DNA of 64,000 bases from an uncultured beta proteobacterium (GCA_903828665.1 CAIKMZ010000084.1:50074-114073); one strand, 5' to 3'; counted from the first letter of the stretch, positions 31,800-43,235 are shown. Numbers and translations: made by a program. Notes: generated from the letters alone by a model not told the origin.

Positions 31800-33779
31800 A
31801 TGACCCAACAAACCCTCTCCTTCCAGGCTGAAGTGGCCCAGCTGCTGCACCTGGTCACCCACTCGCTTTACTCCAATAAGGAAATCTTCCTGCGCGAACT
31901 GGTCTCCAACGCGTCGGACGCATGCGACAAGCTGCGTTTCGAAGCGCTCGACAACGCCACCCTGTATGAAGACGCGCCGACGCTGGAAGTGCGCGTGTCG
32001 TTCGACAAGGACGCCAAGACGCTGACCATTACCGACAACGGCATCGGCATGAGCCAGCAGGAAGCCATCGATCACCTCGGCACCATCGCCAAGAGCGGCA
32101 CCAAGGACTTCATGTCCAAGCTGACCGGCGACCAAAAGGCCAACGTGTCCGAGCAGGGGCAACTGATCGGCCAGTTCGGCGTCGGTTTCTATTCCGGCTT
32201 CATCGTGGCCGACAAGATCACGGTCGAGTCGCGCCGCGCCGGGCTCAAGGCCGAAGAAGGCGTGCGCTGGACCAGCGCCGGCGCCGGCAATTTCGTGGTC
32301 GAGACCATCACGCGCGCAGCGCGCGGCACCAGCGTCATCCTGCACCTGCGCGACGACGCCATGGACTATTGCAGCGCCTGGAAGCTCAAGAGCATCATCG
32401 CCAAATACTCCGACCACATCAGCCTGCCGATCCTGATGGAAAAGGAAGAATGGAAAGACGGCGAGCTGATCACCCCCGGTGACGAGAATGGCGGGCGCCA
32501 GCCCGGCGCCATGGTCAAGACCGGCGAATGGGAAACCGTGAACAAGGCCAACGCCATCTGGGCGCGCGCCAAGAAGGACATCAGCGCCGAGCAGTACACC
32601 GAGTTCTACAAGCAGATCAGCCACGACAACGAGGCGCCGCTGGCCTACACGCACAACCGCGTCGAAGGCAGCACCGAGTACACGCAGCTGCTCTACATCC
32701 CGGGCAAGGCGCCGTTCGACCTGTGGAACCGCGAGAAATCCGCCGGCGTCAAGCTCTACGTCAAGCGCGTCTTCATCATGGACGACGCCGAGGCGCTGCT
32801 GCCGACTTACCTGCGCTTCGTCAAGGGCGTGGTCGACTCGAGCGACCTGCCCCTGAACGTCAGCCGTGAACTGCTGCAGGAAAGCCGCGACGTCAAGGCG
32901 ATCCGCGAAGGCTGCACCAAGCGCGTGCTGGGCATGCTCGAAGACCTGGCCAAGAACAACCAAGCGCCCGCCGCGACGGAAGGCGTCACCGATGTCGTGA
33001 GCGAGGAAGACAAGGCCCAGCATGGCAAGTACGACAAGTTCTACGCCGAATTCGGCGCCGTGCTCAAGGAGGGCCTGGGCGAGGACTTCGCCAACAAGGA
33101 GCGCCTGGCCAAGCTGCTGCGCTTTGCCTCCAGCACCACGGACGGCGTGAGCGTGAGCTTCGCCGACTACAAGGCGCGCATGAAGGAAGGCCAGGAAGCG
33201 ATCTACTACATCACCGCCGACACGCTGGCCGCCGCCAAGAACAGCCCGCAGCTCGAAGTGTTCAAGAAGAAGGGCATCGAGGTCCTGCTCATGACCGACC
33301 GCGTCGACGAGTGGGCGCTGAACTACCTGCACGACTTCGACGGCACGCCGCTGCAAAGCGTGGCCAAGGGCGCTGTCGATCTGGGCAAGCTGCAGGATGA
33401 GAGCGAAAAGAAGGCGGCCGAGGAAGCCGCCGAGACCTTCAAGCCGCTGCTGGCCAAGCTCAAGGAAGCACTCAAGGACAAGGCCGAGGACGTGCGCGTC
33501 ACGACCCGCCTGGTCGATTCGCCGGCCTGCCTCGTGGTGCAGGACCACGGCATGAGCACGCAGCTCGCCCGCATGCTCAAGCAGGCCGGCCAGACCGCGC
33601 CCGAGGTCAAGCCCGTGCTCGAAGTCAACGCCGAGCACCCGCTCGTGAAGAAGCTCGAAGGCTCGGTCCACTTCAACGACCTGGCCCACATCCTGTTCGA
33701 CCAGGCGCTGCTGGCCGAAGGCGGCATGCCGGCCGACCCGGCTGCCTACGTCAAGCGCGTCAATGCACTGCTCGTCTAG
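31800..33779 (+). CDS. htpG: HtpG, bacterial Hsp90 chaperone
   Basis: ATP-dependent chaperone, 659 residues, slightly longer than E. coli (624). The N-terminal GHKL ATPase domain has [27 protein letters not shown] and GQFGVGFYS; middle and C-terminal dimerisation domains are intact. An RpoH-type promoter lies upstream. Confidence 0.98.
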   Translation: MTQQTLSFQAEVAQLLHLVTHSLYSNKEIFLRELVSNASDACDKLRFEALDNATLYEDAPTLEVRVSFDKDAKTLTITDNGIGMSQQEAIDHLGTIAKSGTKDFMSKLTGDQKANVSEQGQLIGQFGVGFYSGFIVADKITVESRRAGLKAEEGVRWTSAGAGNFVVETITRAARGTSVILHLRDDAMDYCSAWKLKSIIAKYSDHISLPILMEKEEWKDGELITPGDENGGRQPGAMVKTGEWETVNKANAIWARAKKDISAEQYTEFYKQISHDNEAPLAYTHNRVEGSTEYTQLLYIPGKAPFDLWNREKSAGVKLYVKRVFIMDDAEALLPTYLRFVKGVVDSSDLPLNVSRELLQESRDVKAIREGCTKRVLGMLEDLAKNNQAPAATEGVTDVVSEEDKAQHGKYDKFYAEFGAVLKEGLGEDFANKERLAKLLRFASSTTDGVSVSFADYKARMKEGQEAIYYITADTLAAAKNSPQLEVFKKKGIEVLLMTDRVDEWALNYLHDFDGTPLQSVAKGAVDLGKLQDESEKKAAEEAAETFKPLLAKLKEALKDKAEDVRVTTRLVDSPACLVVQDHGMSTQLARMLKQAGQTAPEVKPVLEVNAEHPLVKKLEGSVHFNDLAHILFDQALLAEGGMPADPAAYVKRVNALLV

Positions 33780-33794
33780 CCAGAGGATTCCCCG

Positions 33795-34244
33795 ATGAAA
33801 ACTGTTCTGCGTTGCGCCGCCCTTGCCGCGTCTGTTCTGTGCGTTCCCATGAGCGCGTCATGGGCCGCTGATGCGGTCGCGACCGCCGCCGCCAAGGAAG
33901 CCGGCGCCGTCGTCACCGCCAGCGGCCTGGTCTATCGCTCGCTCAAGGATGGCAGCGGCGCCAGCCCGAAGGCCAGCGACAAGGTCAAGGTCCACTACCG
34001 CGGCACCTTCCCCGACGGCAAGGAGTTCGACAGCTCGTACAAGCGCAATGAGGCGATCGAATTCCCCCTCAATGGCGTGATCCCGTGCTGGACCGAAGGC
34101 GTTCAGCGCATGAAGGTCGGCGGCAAGGCCAAGCTGACCTGCCCGTCTGCAATCGCCTATGGCGAGCGCGGCGCCGGTGGTGTGATTCCGCCGAACGCCA
34201 CGCTGCTGTTTGAAGTCGAGTTGCTGGCGATCAACGGGAAGTAA
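33795..34244 (+). CDS. Periplasmic FKBP-type peptidyl-prolyl isomerase
   Basis: 149 residues: a signal peptide of about 25 residues (ending ASWA), a short Ala-rich spacer and one FKBP domain with VKVHYRGTFPDGKEFDSSY, the central Trp (IPCWTEGVQRM) and AYGERGAGGVIPPNATL. Isomerises X-Pro bonds during folding of exported proteins. It starts 15 nt after htpG, so it may share the heat-shock transcript. Confidence 0.92.
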   Translation: MKTVLRCAALAASVLCVPMSASWAADAVATAAAKEAGAVVTASGLVYRSLKDGSGASPKASDKVKVHYRGTFPDGKEFDSSYKRNEAIEFPLNGVIPCWTEGVQRMKVGGKAKLTCPSAIAYGERGAGGVIPPNATLLFEVELLAINGK

Positions 34245-34260
34245 TCAACGCAAGCCGGGT

Positions 34261-34334
34261 GTTGTCATTGCGGGCTGCGACCCGCAATCCAGGGCAGCGT
34301 CGCATGGATCCCGGGTCAAGCCCGGGATGACAAC
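34261..34334. repeat. Cloverleaf-like palindromic repeat element
   Basis: 74-bp element: outer stem GTTGTC/GACAAC at the two ends; arm 1 ATTGCGGG/CCCGCAAT (34267-34274 with 34281-34288); a middle segment bounded by CCA/TGG; arm 2 ATCCCGGG/CCCGGGAT (34308-34315 with 34321-34328). All stems are perfect. It sits between the convergent FKBP and srkA genes. Related sequences (GGATCCCGGGTCAAGCCCGG) are dispersed in many proteobacterial genomes. A degenerate half-copy lies at 39783. Confidence 0.8.
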
Positions 34335-34370
34335 CGTGGCGCGCGATGTCGAAGGCGAGCTTGCGGTCTG

Positions 34371-35426
34371 TCAAACTACCAACGGCTCTTCCTGCATCGC
34401 TTCCATCTGCTCTTCGAGCATCTGCACTTGGCCCTGCCAATAATCGCTGGAGCCGAACCAGGGGAAGTTGATGGGAAAGGTCGGGTCGCTCCAGCGCCGC
34501 GCCAACCAGGCGCTGTAGTGGATCAGGCGCAGCGTGCGCAGCGGCTCGATCAGCGCGAGTTCGCGCCGGTCAAATTCGCGGAACTGCTCGTAGCCGTCGA
34601 CCAGCGCTCCGAGCTGGCGCGTGCGTTGGCTGCGGTCGCCGCTGAGCAGCATCCAAAGGTCCTGCACTGCCGGGCCCGTGCGCGCGTCATCCAGATCGAC
34701 AAAATGCGGCCCCGGCCCCAAGCTGGCATGCGACTCCAGCGGCGTCCACAGGATATTGCCGGGGTGGCAATCGCCATGCAGGCGCAGGCGCCGGATCGGT
34801 GCGCTGTCCCGGTCCTGCTCGCCTGCAACACCGCTCACGCTCGGGTGGTGGGCGATCAGGTCAAGCGCCTGCTGCGAAGCCTTGGCCCACGCTGACTGGA
34901 CGTCGAGCGGCACCTGATCATGGGCCAGCAGCCAGTCGCGCGAATCGACACCAAAGCTTTGCAGGTCCAACGCCGGCCGGTGCGCGAAAGGCCGCGCCGC
35001 GCCGACCGTGTGAATGCGCGCCAGAAAGCGGCCGATCCACTCCAGCACGTCGGGGTCATCTAGCTCGGGCGCGCGCCCGCCGCGGCTCGGGCTGACGCTG
35101 AAGGCAAAGCCGCCGAAATGATGCAGCGTGCCGCCGTTGAGCGTCAGCGGCCCGACCACCGGGATCTCGGCCGCCATCAACTCGGCCGAGAACGCGTGCT
35201 CCTCCAGAATCTGCGCCTCGCTCCAGCGATCGGGCCGGTAGAACTTGGCGATCACCGCATCACCCTCCTCCAGATGCAACTGATAGACGCGGTTCTCGTA
35301 GGAACTCAGGGCCAGCTGGCGCCCGTCGCCAAACAGCCCAACGCTGGCCAGCGCGTCCATGACCAGATCGGGCGTGAGGGACTCGAACGCGTGCCGCGCC
35401 GGTGCAGAGGAAGAATCAATGACCAT
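34371..35426 (-). CDS. srkA: SrkA stress-response Ser/Thr kinase (YihE)
   Basis: Choline-kinase-fold protein kinase linked in E. coli to survival under envelope stress. It is 351 residues from MVIDSSSAPARHAF. Brenner motif HGDCHPGNILW carries the catalytic Asp and FVDLDDARTGP the Mg-binding Asp; the N-lobe has SYENRVYQLHLEEG. The track start 18 codons upstream is not supported. Confidence 0.93.
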   Translation of the reverse strand: MVIDSSSAPARHAFESLTPDLVMDALASVGLFGDGRQLALSSYENRVYQLHLEEGDAVIAKFYRPDRWSEAQILEEHAFSAELMAAEIPVVGPLTLNGGTLHHFGGFAFSVSPSRGGRAPELDDPDVLEWIGRFLARIHTVGAARPFAHRPALDLQSFGVDSRDWLLAHDQVPLDVQSAWAKASQQALDLIAHHPSVSGVAGEQDRDSAPIRRLRLHGDCHPGNILWTPLESHASLGPGPHFVDLDDARTGPAVQDLWMLLSGDRSQRTRQLGALVDGYEQFREFDRRELALIEPLRTLRLIHYSAWLARRWSDPTFPINFPWFGSSDYWQGQVQMLEEQMEAMQEEPLVV

Positions 35427-35448
35427 GCGCGCATTGTCGCGCTTATGT

Positions 35449-37983
35449 TCAGATATTACTGTTGGCGCGGACTTCTTCAATCGTGGTCATGCCGCTGAGC
35501 ACCTTGAGGATGCCGTCCTGGCGCAAGGTGCGCATGAACCCGTTCTGCATACCCTCGAACTGCAACTGCTCGGGCCGGCCACCGGTCTGGATCAGATGGC
35601 GCAGGCCTGGTGTGACCAGCAGAAGTTCATGCATGCCGAGCCGTCCGTGCAAGCCGGTGTTCTGGCAGTGAGTACATCCGGGCGCGCTGTAGCGCGTCAG
35701 GTGTCCGTCATAGCCGAAGCCCGCCAGCCACTCCTCACGCACCACCGCGCGATCCGGTCGCAATGCGTCCGGGTAGGAATGCAGGAAGTCGTCCAGCAAT
35801 TCGTCGACAAAGGCGTCGTCGGCCACCTCGGATGTTCGGCATTCGGTGCACAGGCGGCGCACCAGGCGCTGCGCCAGCACCGCCAGCAGCGAGTCGGCGA
35901 AGTTGAACGGATCCATGCCCATGTCGATCAGCCGGACCACGGTCTCGGGTGCGCTGTTGGTGTGCAGCGTGGACAGCACCATGTGCCCCGTGAGCGAGGC
36001 CTCGATGGCAATCTGGGCGGTTTCCTTGTCCCGGATTTCACCGACCATGATGATGTCGGGGTCGGCGCGCAGGAAGGAGCGCAGCGCCTTTGCGAAAGTC
36101 CAGTCGATCTTCGGGTTGACCTGCACCTGGCGCAGGTCCGGCTGCGTGATTTCGATCGGGTCCTCGGCCGTCCAGATCTTGCGCTGGGGCGTGTTCAGGT
36201 AGCCCAGGACCGAGTGCAGGGTCGTGGTCTTGCCCGAACCGGTCGGACCGACGCACAGGACCATGCCATAGGGCCGGCTGACAGCGGCGCGCAAATGCTT
36301 CAGATTGGGGCTCGTCAATCCGATCTTGTCCATCGGAATCGGCTTCGCCGAGGACAGCAGCCGCATCACGACATCTTCCATGCCGCCGTAGGTCGGGATC
36401 GTCGCAATGCGCAACTCCAGCCGGTGCCGGCTGGAGAACTTGGCGAATTCGATCTTGCCGTCCTGTGGTTTGCGCCGCTCCGAAATGTCGAGATCGGCCA
36501 TGATCTTCAGGCGCGCGGTCAGGGCCGCGCGATAGGTGTGCGGCAGCTCCAGGTAATGCGACAGCACGCCGTCCTTGCGGAAGCGGATGCGCGTCTTGAC
36601 GCGCCCGGGATGGGTTTCAACGTGGATGTCCGAAGCCCCGCGGTTATAGGCCTCGATGATCATGGTGTTGATCAGACGGACCAGCGAGTTGTCGGACTGC
36701 TCGATCGGGCGCTCGATCTCCTGCTCCTCTTCCTCGCGCTGTTGCAGTTCCATCGATTGCAGCAACTCGCTCGACGAGGTCTGCTCGATCGGTCCCGCCT
36801 CAACCGCCTGCCCGGCTGCGCTGCTCTTGCCGAACTGCAGGCCGAAACGCTCATAGATGTCGGCCAGGGACTGCTCGATCACATCCTCGTCGCCGAGCGT
36901 GGCGATGACGCGCGCCTCGACCATGAACTCGAGTTCTTCGAGCATGTCGCGTCGCGTCGGGTCGCCGCTCGCGACCACGAGCAGTTTGTCACGCAGCAAC
37001 AGCGGCAGCACGCCCAGCCGCTGCGCCGTTGCCAGCGGAACCTTGCGAAGCGCATCGGCCTCGACCGGGAAGCGGGTCACATCGACAACCGGGTAACCCA
37101 TCTTGCGGGCCAGTGCGGTATTGAGATCGCGCCGTGTCAGGAAGCCCATGTTGACCAGCAACTGACCCAGGGACACCGAACGCTCGGTCTTTTGCCGCTC
37201 CAGCGCCTGGTTGAGCTGGACCTCGTTGATATAGCCCAAGCCCACCAGGGCCTCGCCGACCCGTATCATCGGCATCTTCTCCTGCTGCTCGAGTGCCAGC
37301 ATCAACTGTTCGGTCGAAACAATGGCATTGCTCACCATCTGGTCGCCCAGTTTGCGGCTGCGCAGGGACTCCTGCTCGTCGGCCGCCTGCTCCACCTGCT
37401 GCGGCGTGACCGAACGCTGCTCGACCAGCATTTGTCCGATCAGCTCGCCATAGGTCACGCGCTCGTAGGCTTCGCGCGGGATGAAGGTGCGTTCGACACC
37501 GCCGCCGCCATCGAAGGGATGAAAGACAAAAAGACCGAAACTGGTTTCGACGTAACCGACGGTCTTGTCCGACACGACACTGCCATCGTGCAGATGCAGG
37601 TGGTAATCGACCGTGGGGCGATGGCCGAAGATGTCGGCAAAATCGGTGTCACTGACGCTCTCTTCCGGATAAAGCGGGGCTTTCAGCGTCAGGCGCCGAA
37701 ACTGCGAGAACTGAACCCGGCCCGGTGCCGTGCGGCTCGGCACGAAGATCATGACGGTCTTGTCGGCCGGCGTCAGCAGCGCCAGCCGGCAACTGCGGAC
37801 AACCCCCTTGAAGTCCTCGATCTCGCAGGCTTGCGGCTCGGTCCAGGGAACCGCTTCACTGAAAATGGCGAATGGCGGGCTGGGCCAATATAGACCGGTG
37901 AACTTGCTAATGGCAGCCGGTGAACCGGCGTCCGCGCCGTTGGTTGACAAGTGGTGCAGGGGATCGGAAGTTGAATCAGACAT
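35449..37983 (-). CDS. GspE/PilB-family ATPase with repeated N-domains
   Basis: Secretion/pilus-type hexameric ATPase of 844 residues, much longer than PilB or GspE (500-570). Layout: residues 1-190 a domain I do not recognise; about 190-400 three tandem MshEN/GspE-N-like units (EQRSVTPQQVEQA; GDQMVSNAIVSTEQLMLAL; LGQLLVNMGFLTRRDL); then the ATPase core with Walker A VGPTGSGKTTT (about 578-588), DPDIIMVGEIRD (about 640) and the zinc tetracysteine CTEC...CTHC (about 715-772). No pilus or secretion genes are adjacent. It could serve the type IV pilus encoded by pilC/pilD or another system. Confidence 0.85.
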   Translation of the reverse strand: MSDSTSDPLHHLSTNGADAGSPAAISKFTGLYWPSPPFAIFSEAVPWTEPQACEIEDFKGVVRSCRLALLTPADKTVMIFVPSRTAPGRVQFSQFRRLTLKAPLYPEESVSDTDFADIFGHRPTVDYHLHLHDGSVVSDKTVGYVETSFGLFVFHPFDGGGGVERTFIPREAYERVTYGELIGQMLVEQRSVTPQQVEQAADEQESLRSRKLGDQMVSNAIVSTEQLMLALEQQEKMPMIRVGEALVGLGYINEVQLNQALERQKTERSVSLGQLLVNMGFLTRRDLNTALARKMGYPVVDVTRFPVEADALRKVPLATAQRLGVLPLLLRDKLLVVASGDPTRRDMLEELEFMVEARVIATLGDEDVIEQSLADIYERFGLQFGKSSAAGQAVEAGPIEQTSSSELLQSMELQQREEEEQEIERPIEQSDNSLVRLINTMIIEAYNRGASDIHVETHPGRVKTRIRFRKDGVLSHYLELPHTYRAALTARLKIMADLDISERRKPQDGKIEFAKFSSRHRLELRIATIPTYGGMEDVVMRLLSSAKPIPMDKIGLTSPNLKHLRAAVSRPYGMVLCVGPTGSGKTTTLHSVLGYLNTPQRKIWTAEDPIEITQPDLRQVQVNPKIDWTFAKALRSFLRADPDIIMVGEIRDKETAQIAIEASLTGHMVLSTLHTNSAPETVVRLIDMGMDPFNFADSLLAVLAQRLVRRLCTECRTSEVADDAFVDELLDDFLHSYPDALRPDRAVVREEWLAGFGYDGHLTRYSAPGCTHCQNTGLHGRLGMHELLLVTPGLRHLIQTGGRPEQLQFEGMQNGFMRTLRQDGILKVLSGMTTIEEVRANSNI

Positions 37984-38181
37984 CGTCGTCTTCTCGTATG
38001 GCAGGCAGTGGCTTCAATAGTAACCGTTTGGCCCCGAAATACGAAGATGCCCTTCAAGCATCGGGACTTTTCCTCGTCGCGACCGTGGAGCCAAGCCTCT
38101 AAACGCCGGCGCCGCTTTGCGCTACTGTATGTGCCACGGGCACACCCTTGGACGATCCACAGACTGCCCCGGGAGAACGAT

Positions 38182-39771
38182 ATGTTTGACTACATCATCA
38201 TCGGCGCCGGCTCAGCCGGCTGCGTGCTGGCGGCGCGCCTGAGCGAGAACCCCGACATCACGGTAGCGCTGCTTGAGGCCGGCCCGGTCGACAAGAGTGT
38301 GCTGATTCATTGCCCGACCGGTTTCGCCCTGATGGCCCAGACCGGCCAGGCCAACTGGAGCCTGGAGACGGTGCCGCAAACCGGTCTGAATGGCCGGCGC
38401 GGCTATCAGCCCTGCGGCAAGGTGCTCGGCGGGTCGAGCTCTGTCAACGCCATGATCTACATCCGCGGTCAGAAGGAAGACTACGATCACTGGGCGGCTG
38501 AAGGCAACGCCGGCTGGTCCTACGATGACGTGCTGCCCTACTTCAAACGCGCCGAGCACAACGAGCGCGGTGCCGACGCCTTTCATGGCGCAAGCGGCCC
38601 GCTCAACGTCATGGACCTGCGCAGCCCGAGCCGCTATGGAGCGCTTTTCATCCAGGCGGCGCAGCAGGCCGGCTTTGCGCACAACCCCGACTTCAATGGC
38701 GAGCGCCAAGAAGGCGCCGGCCCCTACCAGGTGACGCACAAGGACGGCGAGCGCTTCAGCGCCGCCAAAGCCTACCTGACCCCGAATCTGGCGCGGCCCA
38801 ACCTGACCGTGCTGACGCTGGCACAGACTCAACGCATCCTGTTCGAGGGCAAGCGCGCCGTCGGCGTCGAATTCGCGCACGAAGGCCAGATCAAGCAGTT
38901 CATGGCCCGGCGCGAGGTCATCCTGTGCGCCGGTGCGCTGCATTCACCCCAGATCCTGATGCTCTCGGGCGTCGGCCCGCTCGCGCACCTGCAGCAGCAC
39001 GGCATCACGGTGTTGCACGATCTGCCCGGCGTCGGGCAGCAGCTGCACGACCACATCGATGTGCTGCAGGTGGCCAATGCGCCGCAGCTCACCGACCTGT
39101 TCGGCCTGTCCCTGCGCGGCATGCTGCGCACCATCCAGGGCGTGTTCGAATGGCGTCGTTCGCGCAGCGGCATGCTGACCAGCAATTTCGCCGAGGCCGG
39201 CGCCTTCCTCAAGAGCGCGCCCGATGAGCCGCTGCCGGACCTGCAATTTCACTTCGTCATCGGCAAACTGCACAACCACGGCCGCACGGTGTCCTGGGGC
39301 CACGGCTACTCGTGCCACCTGTGCCTGCTGCGCCCGCTCAGCCGCGGCAGCCTGACACTGGCGAGCAAGGACCCGCACGCATCTCCCCTGATCGATCCCA
39401 ACTTCCTGGGTGATGCGAACGATGTGCAGCGTTTGACACGCGGCTTCAAGCTGATGCGGCGCATCTTGGCGCAGCCGGCGCTGAAGGCACTTGGCGCGCG
39501 CGAACTGGCGGCCTCGGCAAGCGCCCAGAGCGACGCGCAGATCGAGCAGTTCATCCGCGACCATGCCGACACCATCTACCACCCTTCAGGCACCTGCCGC
39601 ATGGGGTCCGGCGCGCTCGACGTGGTCGATGCGCAGTTGCGCGTGCACGGGCTGCAAGGCCTGCGCGTCGTGGATGCGTCCATCATGCCGCGCCTGGTCA
39701 GCGGCAACACCAACGCGCCGGTGATCATGATTGCGGAAAAGGCGGCAGACATGATCAAGGCCGCGCAGTGA
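38182..39771 (+). CDS. GMC-family FAD oxidoreductase (choline dehydrogenase-like)
   Basis: Flavoenzyme of 529 residues oxidising an alcohol; substrate unknown. FAD loop [17 protein letters not shown] at the N-terminus, second signature [18 protein letters not shown], catalytic His in [10 protein letters not shown] and second active-site motif [20 protein letters not shown] precedes the ATG. BetA or an alkanol/polyol dehydrogenase are possible; there is no betaine gene cluster nearby to support BetA. Confidence 0.88.
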   Translation: MFDYIIIGAGSAGCVLAARLSENPDITVALLEAGPVDKSVLIHCPTGFALMAQTGQANWSLETVPQTGLNGRRGYQPCGKVLGGSSSVNAMIYIRGQKEDYDHWAAEGNAGWSYDDVLPYFKRAEHNERGADAFHGASGPLNVMDLRSPSRYGALFIQAAQQAGFAHNPDFNGERQEGAGPYQVTHKDGERFSAAKAYLTPNLARPNLTVLTLAQTQRILFEGKRAVGVEFAHEGQIKQFMARREVILCAGALHSPQILMLSGVGPLAHLQQHGITVLHDLPGVGQQLHDHIDVLQVANAPQLTDLFGLSLRGMLRTIQGVFEWRRSRSGMLTSNFAEAGAFLKSAPDEPLPDLQFHFVIGKLHNHGRTVSWGHGYSCHLCLLRPLSRGSLTLASKDPHASPLIDPNFLGDANDVQRLTRGFKLMRRILAQPALKALGARELAASASAQSDAQIEQFIRDHADTIYHPSGTCRMGSGALDVVDAQLRVHGLQGLRVVDASIMPRLVSGNTNAPVIMIAEKAADMIKAAQ

Positions 39772-39782
39772 CACCGTGGCAC

Positions 39783-39812
39783 TGGATCCCGGATCAAGTC
39801 CGGCATGACAAC
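39783..39812. repeat. Degenerate half-copy of the 34261 repeat
   Basis: TGGATCCCGGATCAAGTCCG and the following GCATGACAAC match the right arm and outer stem of the cloverleaf element with three changes (arm ATCCCGGA/TCCGGCAT, loop TCAAG). The left half is missing. Lies between convergent genes (GMC oxidoreductase and nodJ). Confidence 0.7.
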
Positions 39813-39838
39813 TTGCGCCAGCACGACAAACTGAGGCT

Positions 39839-40656
39839 CTACCCTCTAAAGCGCTTGCGCGTCAGTGCCAGCGCAACCCAGAAACCGATCGTCGCGTAGA
39901 CCAGCAGCACCAACGCATGGCGCAGCGCCTGATCGGGCCACTGGTCCATGAACAGCGGACGCACCAGATCGACAGCATTGGTCAGCGGCAGCCATTGCGA
40001 GACCGAGCGCACGATCGGCGGCAGCTGCTCGAGCGGGAAGAAGATGCCGCTCAGGAACATCATGGGCGTGAGAAACAGCGTGAAGTAATAGGTGAAGAAG
40101 TCGTAGCCCTTGGCCAGCGCGTTGAAGATCAGCGCCAGGCAGCTGAAGGTGATGCCCACGCCAAGCAGCACGGGCCAGGCCACCAGTAACTTCGGCGAGT
40201 AGCTGATGCCCAGCGCGAGCATGACGCCCAGGATCGCCGTCACCGTGAACAGCGACTTGAACGCCGCCCACAGCAATTCGGCCAGCACGATGTCGTCCAG
40301 GTTGACCGGCGCGTTCATGATGCCGTCCCAGGTCTTTTGCACATGCATGCGCGAGAACGCCGAGTACAGCGCCTCGAAGCTGGCCGCATTCATCGCGCTC
40401 ATGCAGATCGAGCCGCTGGCCAGGAACAGGATGTAGGGCACCTTGGCGCCAGCCACCGTGACCTGCCCGACCAGCGCGCCCATGCCGTAGCCGAAGGCCA
40501 CGAGCCACATCAGCGGCTCGGCGATGTTGCCGACCAGACTCGGGATGGCGAGCTTGCGCCAGACCAGCAGGTTGCGCAGGAACACCGGCCACCAGCGCCA
40601 TGACAGGTCGGGTGTGCGCCAGACATTGATCCGGTTCGCGTCGCGCGGCGCCGTGC

Positions 40657-40660
<4 letters not shown>
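39839..40660 (-). CDS. nodJ: ABC-2 type permease, NodJ family
   Basis: Six-helix permease of 273 residues in the NodJ/DrrB class, pairing with the ATPase encoded just upstream. Typical ABC-2 features: a long N-terminal part ([10 protein letters not shown]-type amphipathic region, then FGYGMG) and [17 protein letters not shown] before the last helices. Outside rhizobia this pair exports an unknown compound; there is no nod-factor context here. Confidence 0.88.
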
Positions 40661-41580
<920 letters not shown>

Positions 41581-41596
41581 GCTGGTTCCATGCGCC

Positions 41597-43090
41597 TTAC
41601 TGAAACGCCACTTCGGCAAAGCTGCGCAGCTTGCGGCTGTGCAGCTGATCGACACCCTGCTGGCGCAACAGCTCGATGGCGCGCATGCCGATGCGCAGGT
41701 GCTGATCGACGCGCTCGCGGTAGAACTGGTTGGCCATGCCGGGCAGCTTGATCTCGCCGTGCAGCGGCTTGTCGCTCACGCACAGCAGCGTCCCATAGGG
41801 CACGCGGAAGCGAAAACCGTTGGCCGCGATGGTGGCGCTTTCCATGTCCAGCGCCACGGCGCGGCTTTGGCTGAAACGGCGCTGCGGGCCGTTGCCGGGC
41901 AGCAGTTCCCAGTTGCGGTTGTCGGTGCTGGCCACGGTGCCGGTGCGCATGATGCGCTTGAGCTCCGGGCCCTTGAGCTGCGTCACCTCGGACACCGCCG
42001 CTTCGAGCGCCACCTGAATCTCGGCCAGTGCCGGCACCGGCACCCACAGCGGCAACTCTTCATCGAGCACATGGTCTTCGCGCACATAGCCGTGCGCCAG
42101 CACGTAGTCGCCCAACTGCTGAGAGTTGCGCAGCCCGGCGCAATGACCGAGCATGATCCAGGCATGCGGTCGCAGAACGGCGATGTGATCGGTGATGGTT
42201 TTGGCATTGGCCGGGCCGACGCCGATGTTGACCATGCTGATGCCGCTGCGGTCGGCGCGCATCAGGTGATAGGCCGGCATCTGCGGCAGGCGTGGCGGCA
42301 TCTTGCCCAGTTCATCGCCCTCCACCGCGGGGCTGCCAACGCGGCGCGTCACCACATTGCCGGGTTCGACAAAGGCGATGTACTCGCTGCGCGGATCGGC
42401 CATCGCCTCATGCCCGAGGCGCACGAACTCGTCGATGTAGAACTGGTAATTGGTGAACAGCAGGAAGTTCTGGAAGTGCTCGGGCGCGGTCCCGGTGTAG
42501 TGACGCAGGCGGTGCAGCGAGTAGTCGACGCGCGGCGCCGTGAACAGCGAGAGCGGCTGCGCCTCGCCCGGTCGCGGCGCGTAGGTGCCGTTGGCGATGC
42601 CGTCGTCCATGGCGGCCAGATCGGGCAGATCGAACACATCGCGCATCAACTGGCGCCGCTGCGCGCTCAAGCTGCCTTCGATGTGGTCGTTCTCGGCAAA
42701 CGAGAAATGCACGGGAATCGGCTGCGAACTGGTGCCAACTTCGAGTTCGGCGCCGTGGTTCTGCAGCAGCAGGGTGAACTGCTCGAGGTAATAGCCGGCG
42801 TACAGGTCCGGGCGCGTCAGCGTGGTCTCGAAGCGGCCGGGGCCCGCCACAAAACCGTAACTCAGGTGCGAGCTGTCCTGTGTACTCAGGCGCGCCACGG
42901 TGTCGGTCTGCACGCGCACAAACGGATAGCAGGCGCGCGCATGACCAGGAAGACTCTCGCCAGCGACAAATCGCTGCATCGCCGAGCGCAGGTGCGCGAT
43001 GCTGTTGTCGTAAATCTCGCGGGCGCGCGCCAAAGCGGCGTCTGCATCGGTGAAGCGCGCCGGGGCTATGAAGGGAGGCAAATAAGGCAT
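41597..43090 (-). CDS. amn: AMP nucleosidase
   Basis: Hydrolyses AMP to adenine and ribose 5-phosphate, controlling adenylate pools. It is 497 residues. The N-terminal AMN-specific regulatory domain (with HLSYGFV) precedes a nucleoside-phosphorylase-like domain containing MVNIGVGPANAKTITDHIAVLRPHAW and the purine/ribose site region ALDMESATIAANGFRFRVPYG. It stands upstream of nodI with a 16-nt gap. Confidence 0.94.
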   Translation of the reverse strand: MPYLPPFIAPARFTDADAALARAREIYDNSIAHLRSAMQRFVAGESLPGHARACYPFVRVQTDTVARLSTQDSSHLSYGFVAGPGRFETTLTRPDLYAGYYLEQFTLLLQNHGAELEVGTSSQPIPVHFSFAENDHIEGSLSAQRRQLMRDVFDLPDLAAMDDGIANGTYAPRPGEAQPLSLFTAPRVDYSLHRLRHYTGTAPEHFQNFLLFTNYQFYIDEFVRLGHEAMADPRSEYIAFVEPGNVVTRRVGSPAVEGDELGKMPPRLPQMPAYHLMRADRSGISMVNIGVGPANAKTITDHIAVLRPHAWIMLGHCAGLRNSQQLGDYVLAHGYVREDHVLDEELPLWVPVPALAEIQVALEAAVSEVTQLKGPELKRIMRTGTVASTDNRNWELLPGNGPQRRFSQSRAVALDMESATIAANGFRFRVPYGTLLCVSDKPLHGEIKLPGMANQFYRERVDQHLRIGMRAIELLRQQGVDQLHSRKLRSFAEVAFQ

Positions 43091-43235
43091 GGCGCTATTG
43101 TTTCATGCTCCGGAGCACCCGGCTGCCACTGCGCTGACTTTCCACGCGCGAGGGTGGATCCAGCACGCGGCCGACAAGCCAGGAGCCGAAAAGGCCTATG
43201 CTTGCCGTTTAAACACCCGGTATCGCACCTGCATC

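Noticed and set aside
31788-33689. 633-aa minus-strand ORF opposite htpG
   Set aside because: Mirror frame of the highly biased htpG sequence; no recognisable motifs.
35359-37893. 844-aa plus-strand ORF opposite the GspE-like gene
   Set aside because: Antisense shadow; the minus strand has Walker A/B motifs and the zinc site.
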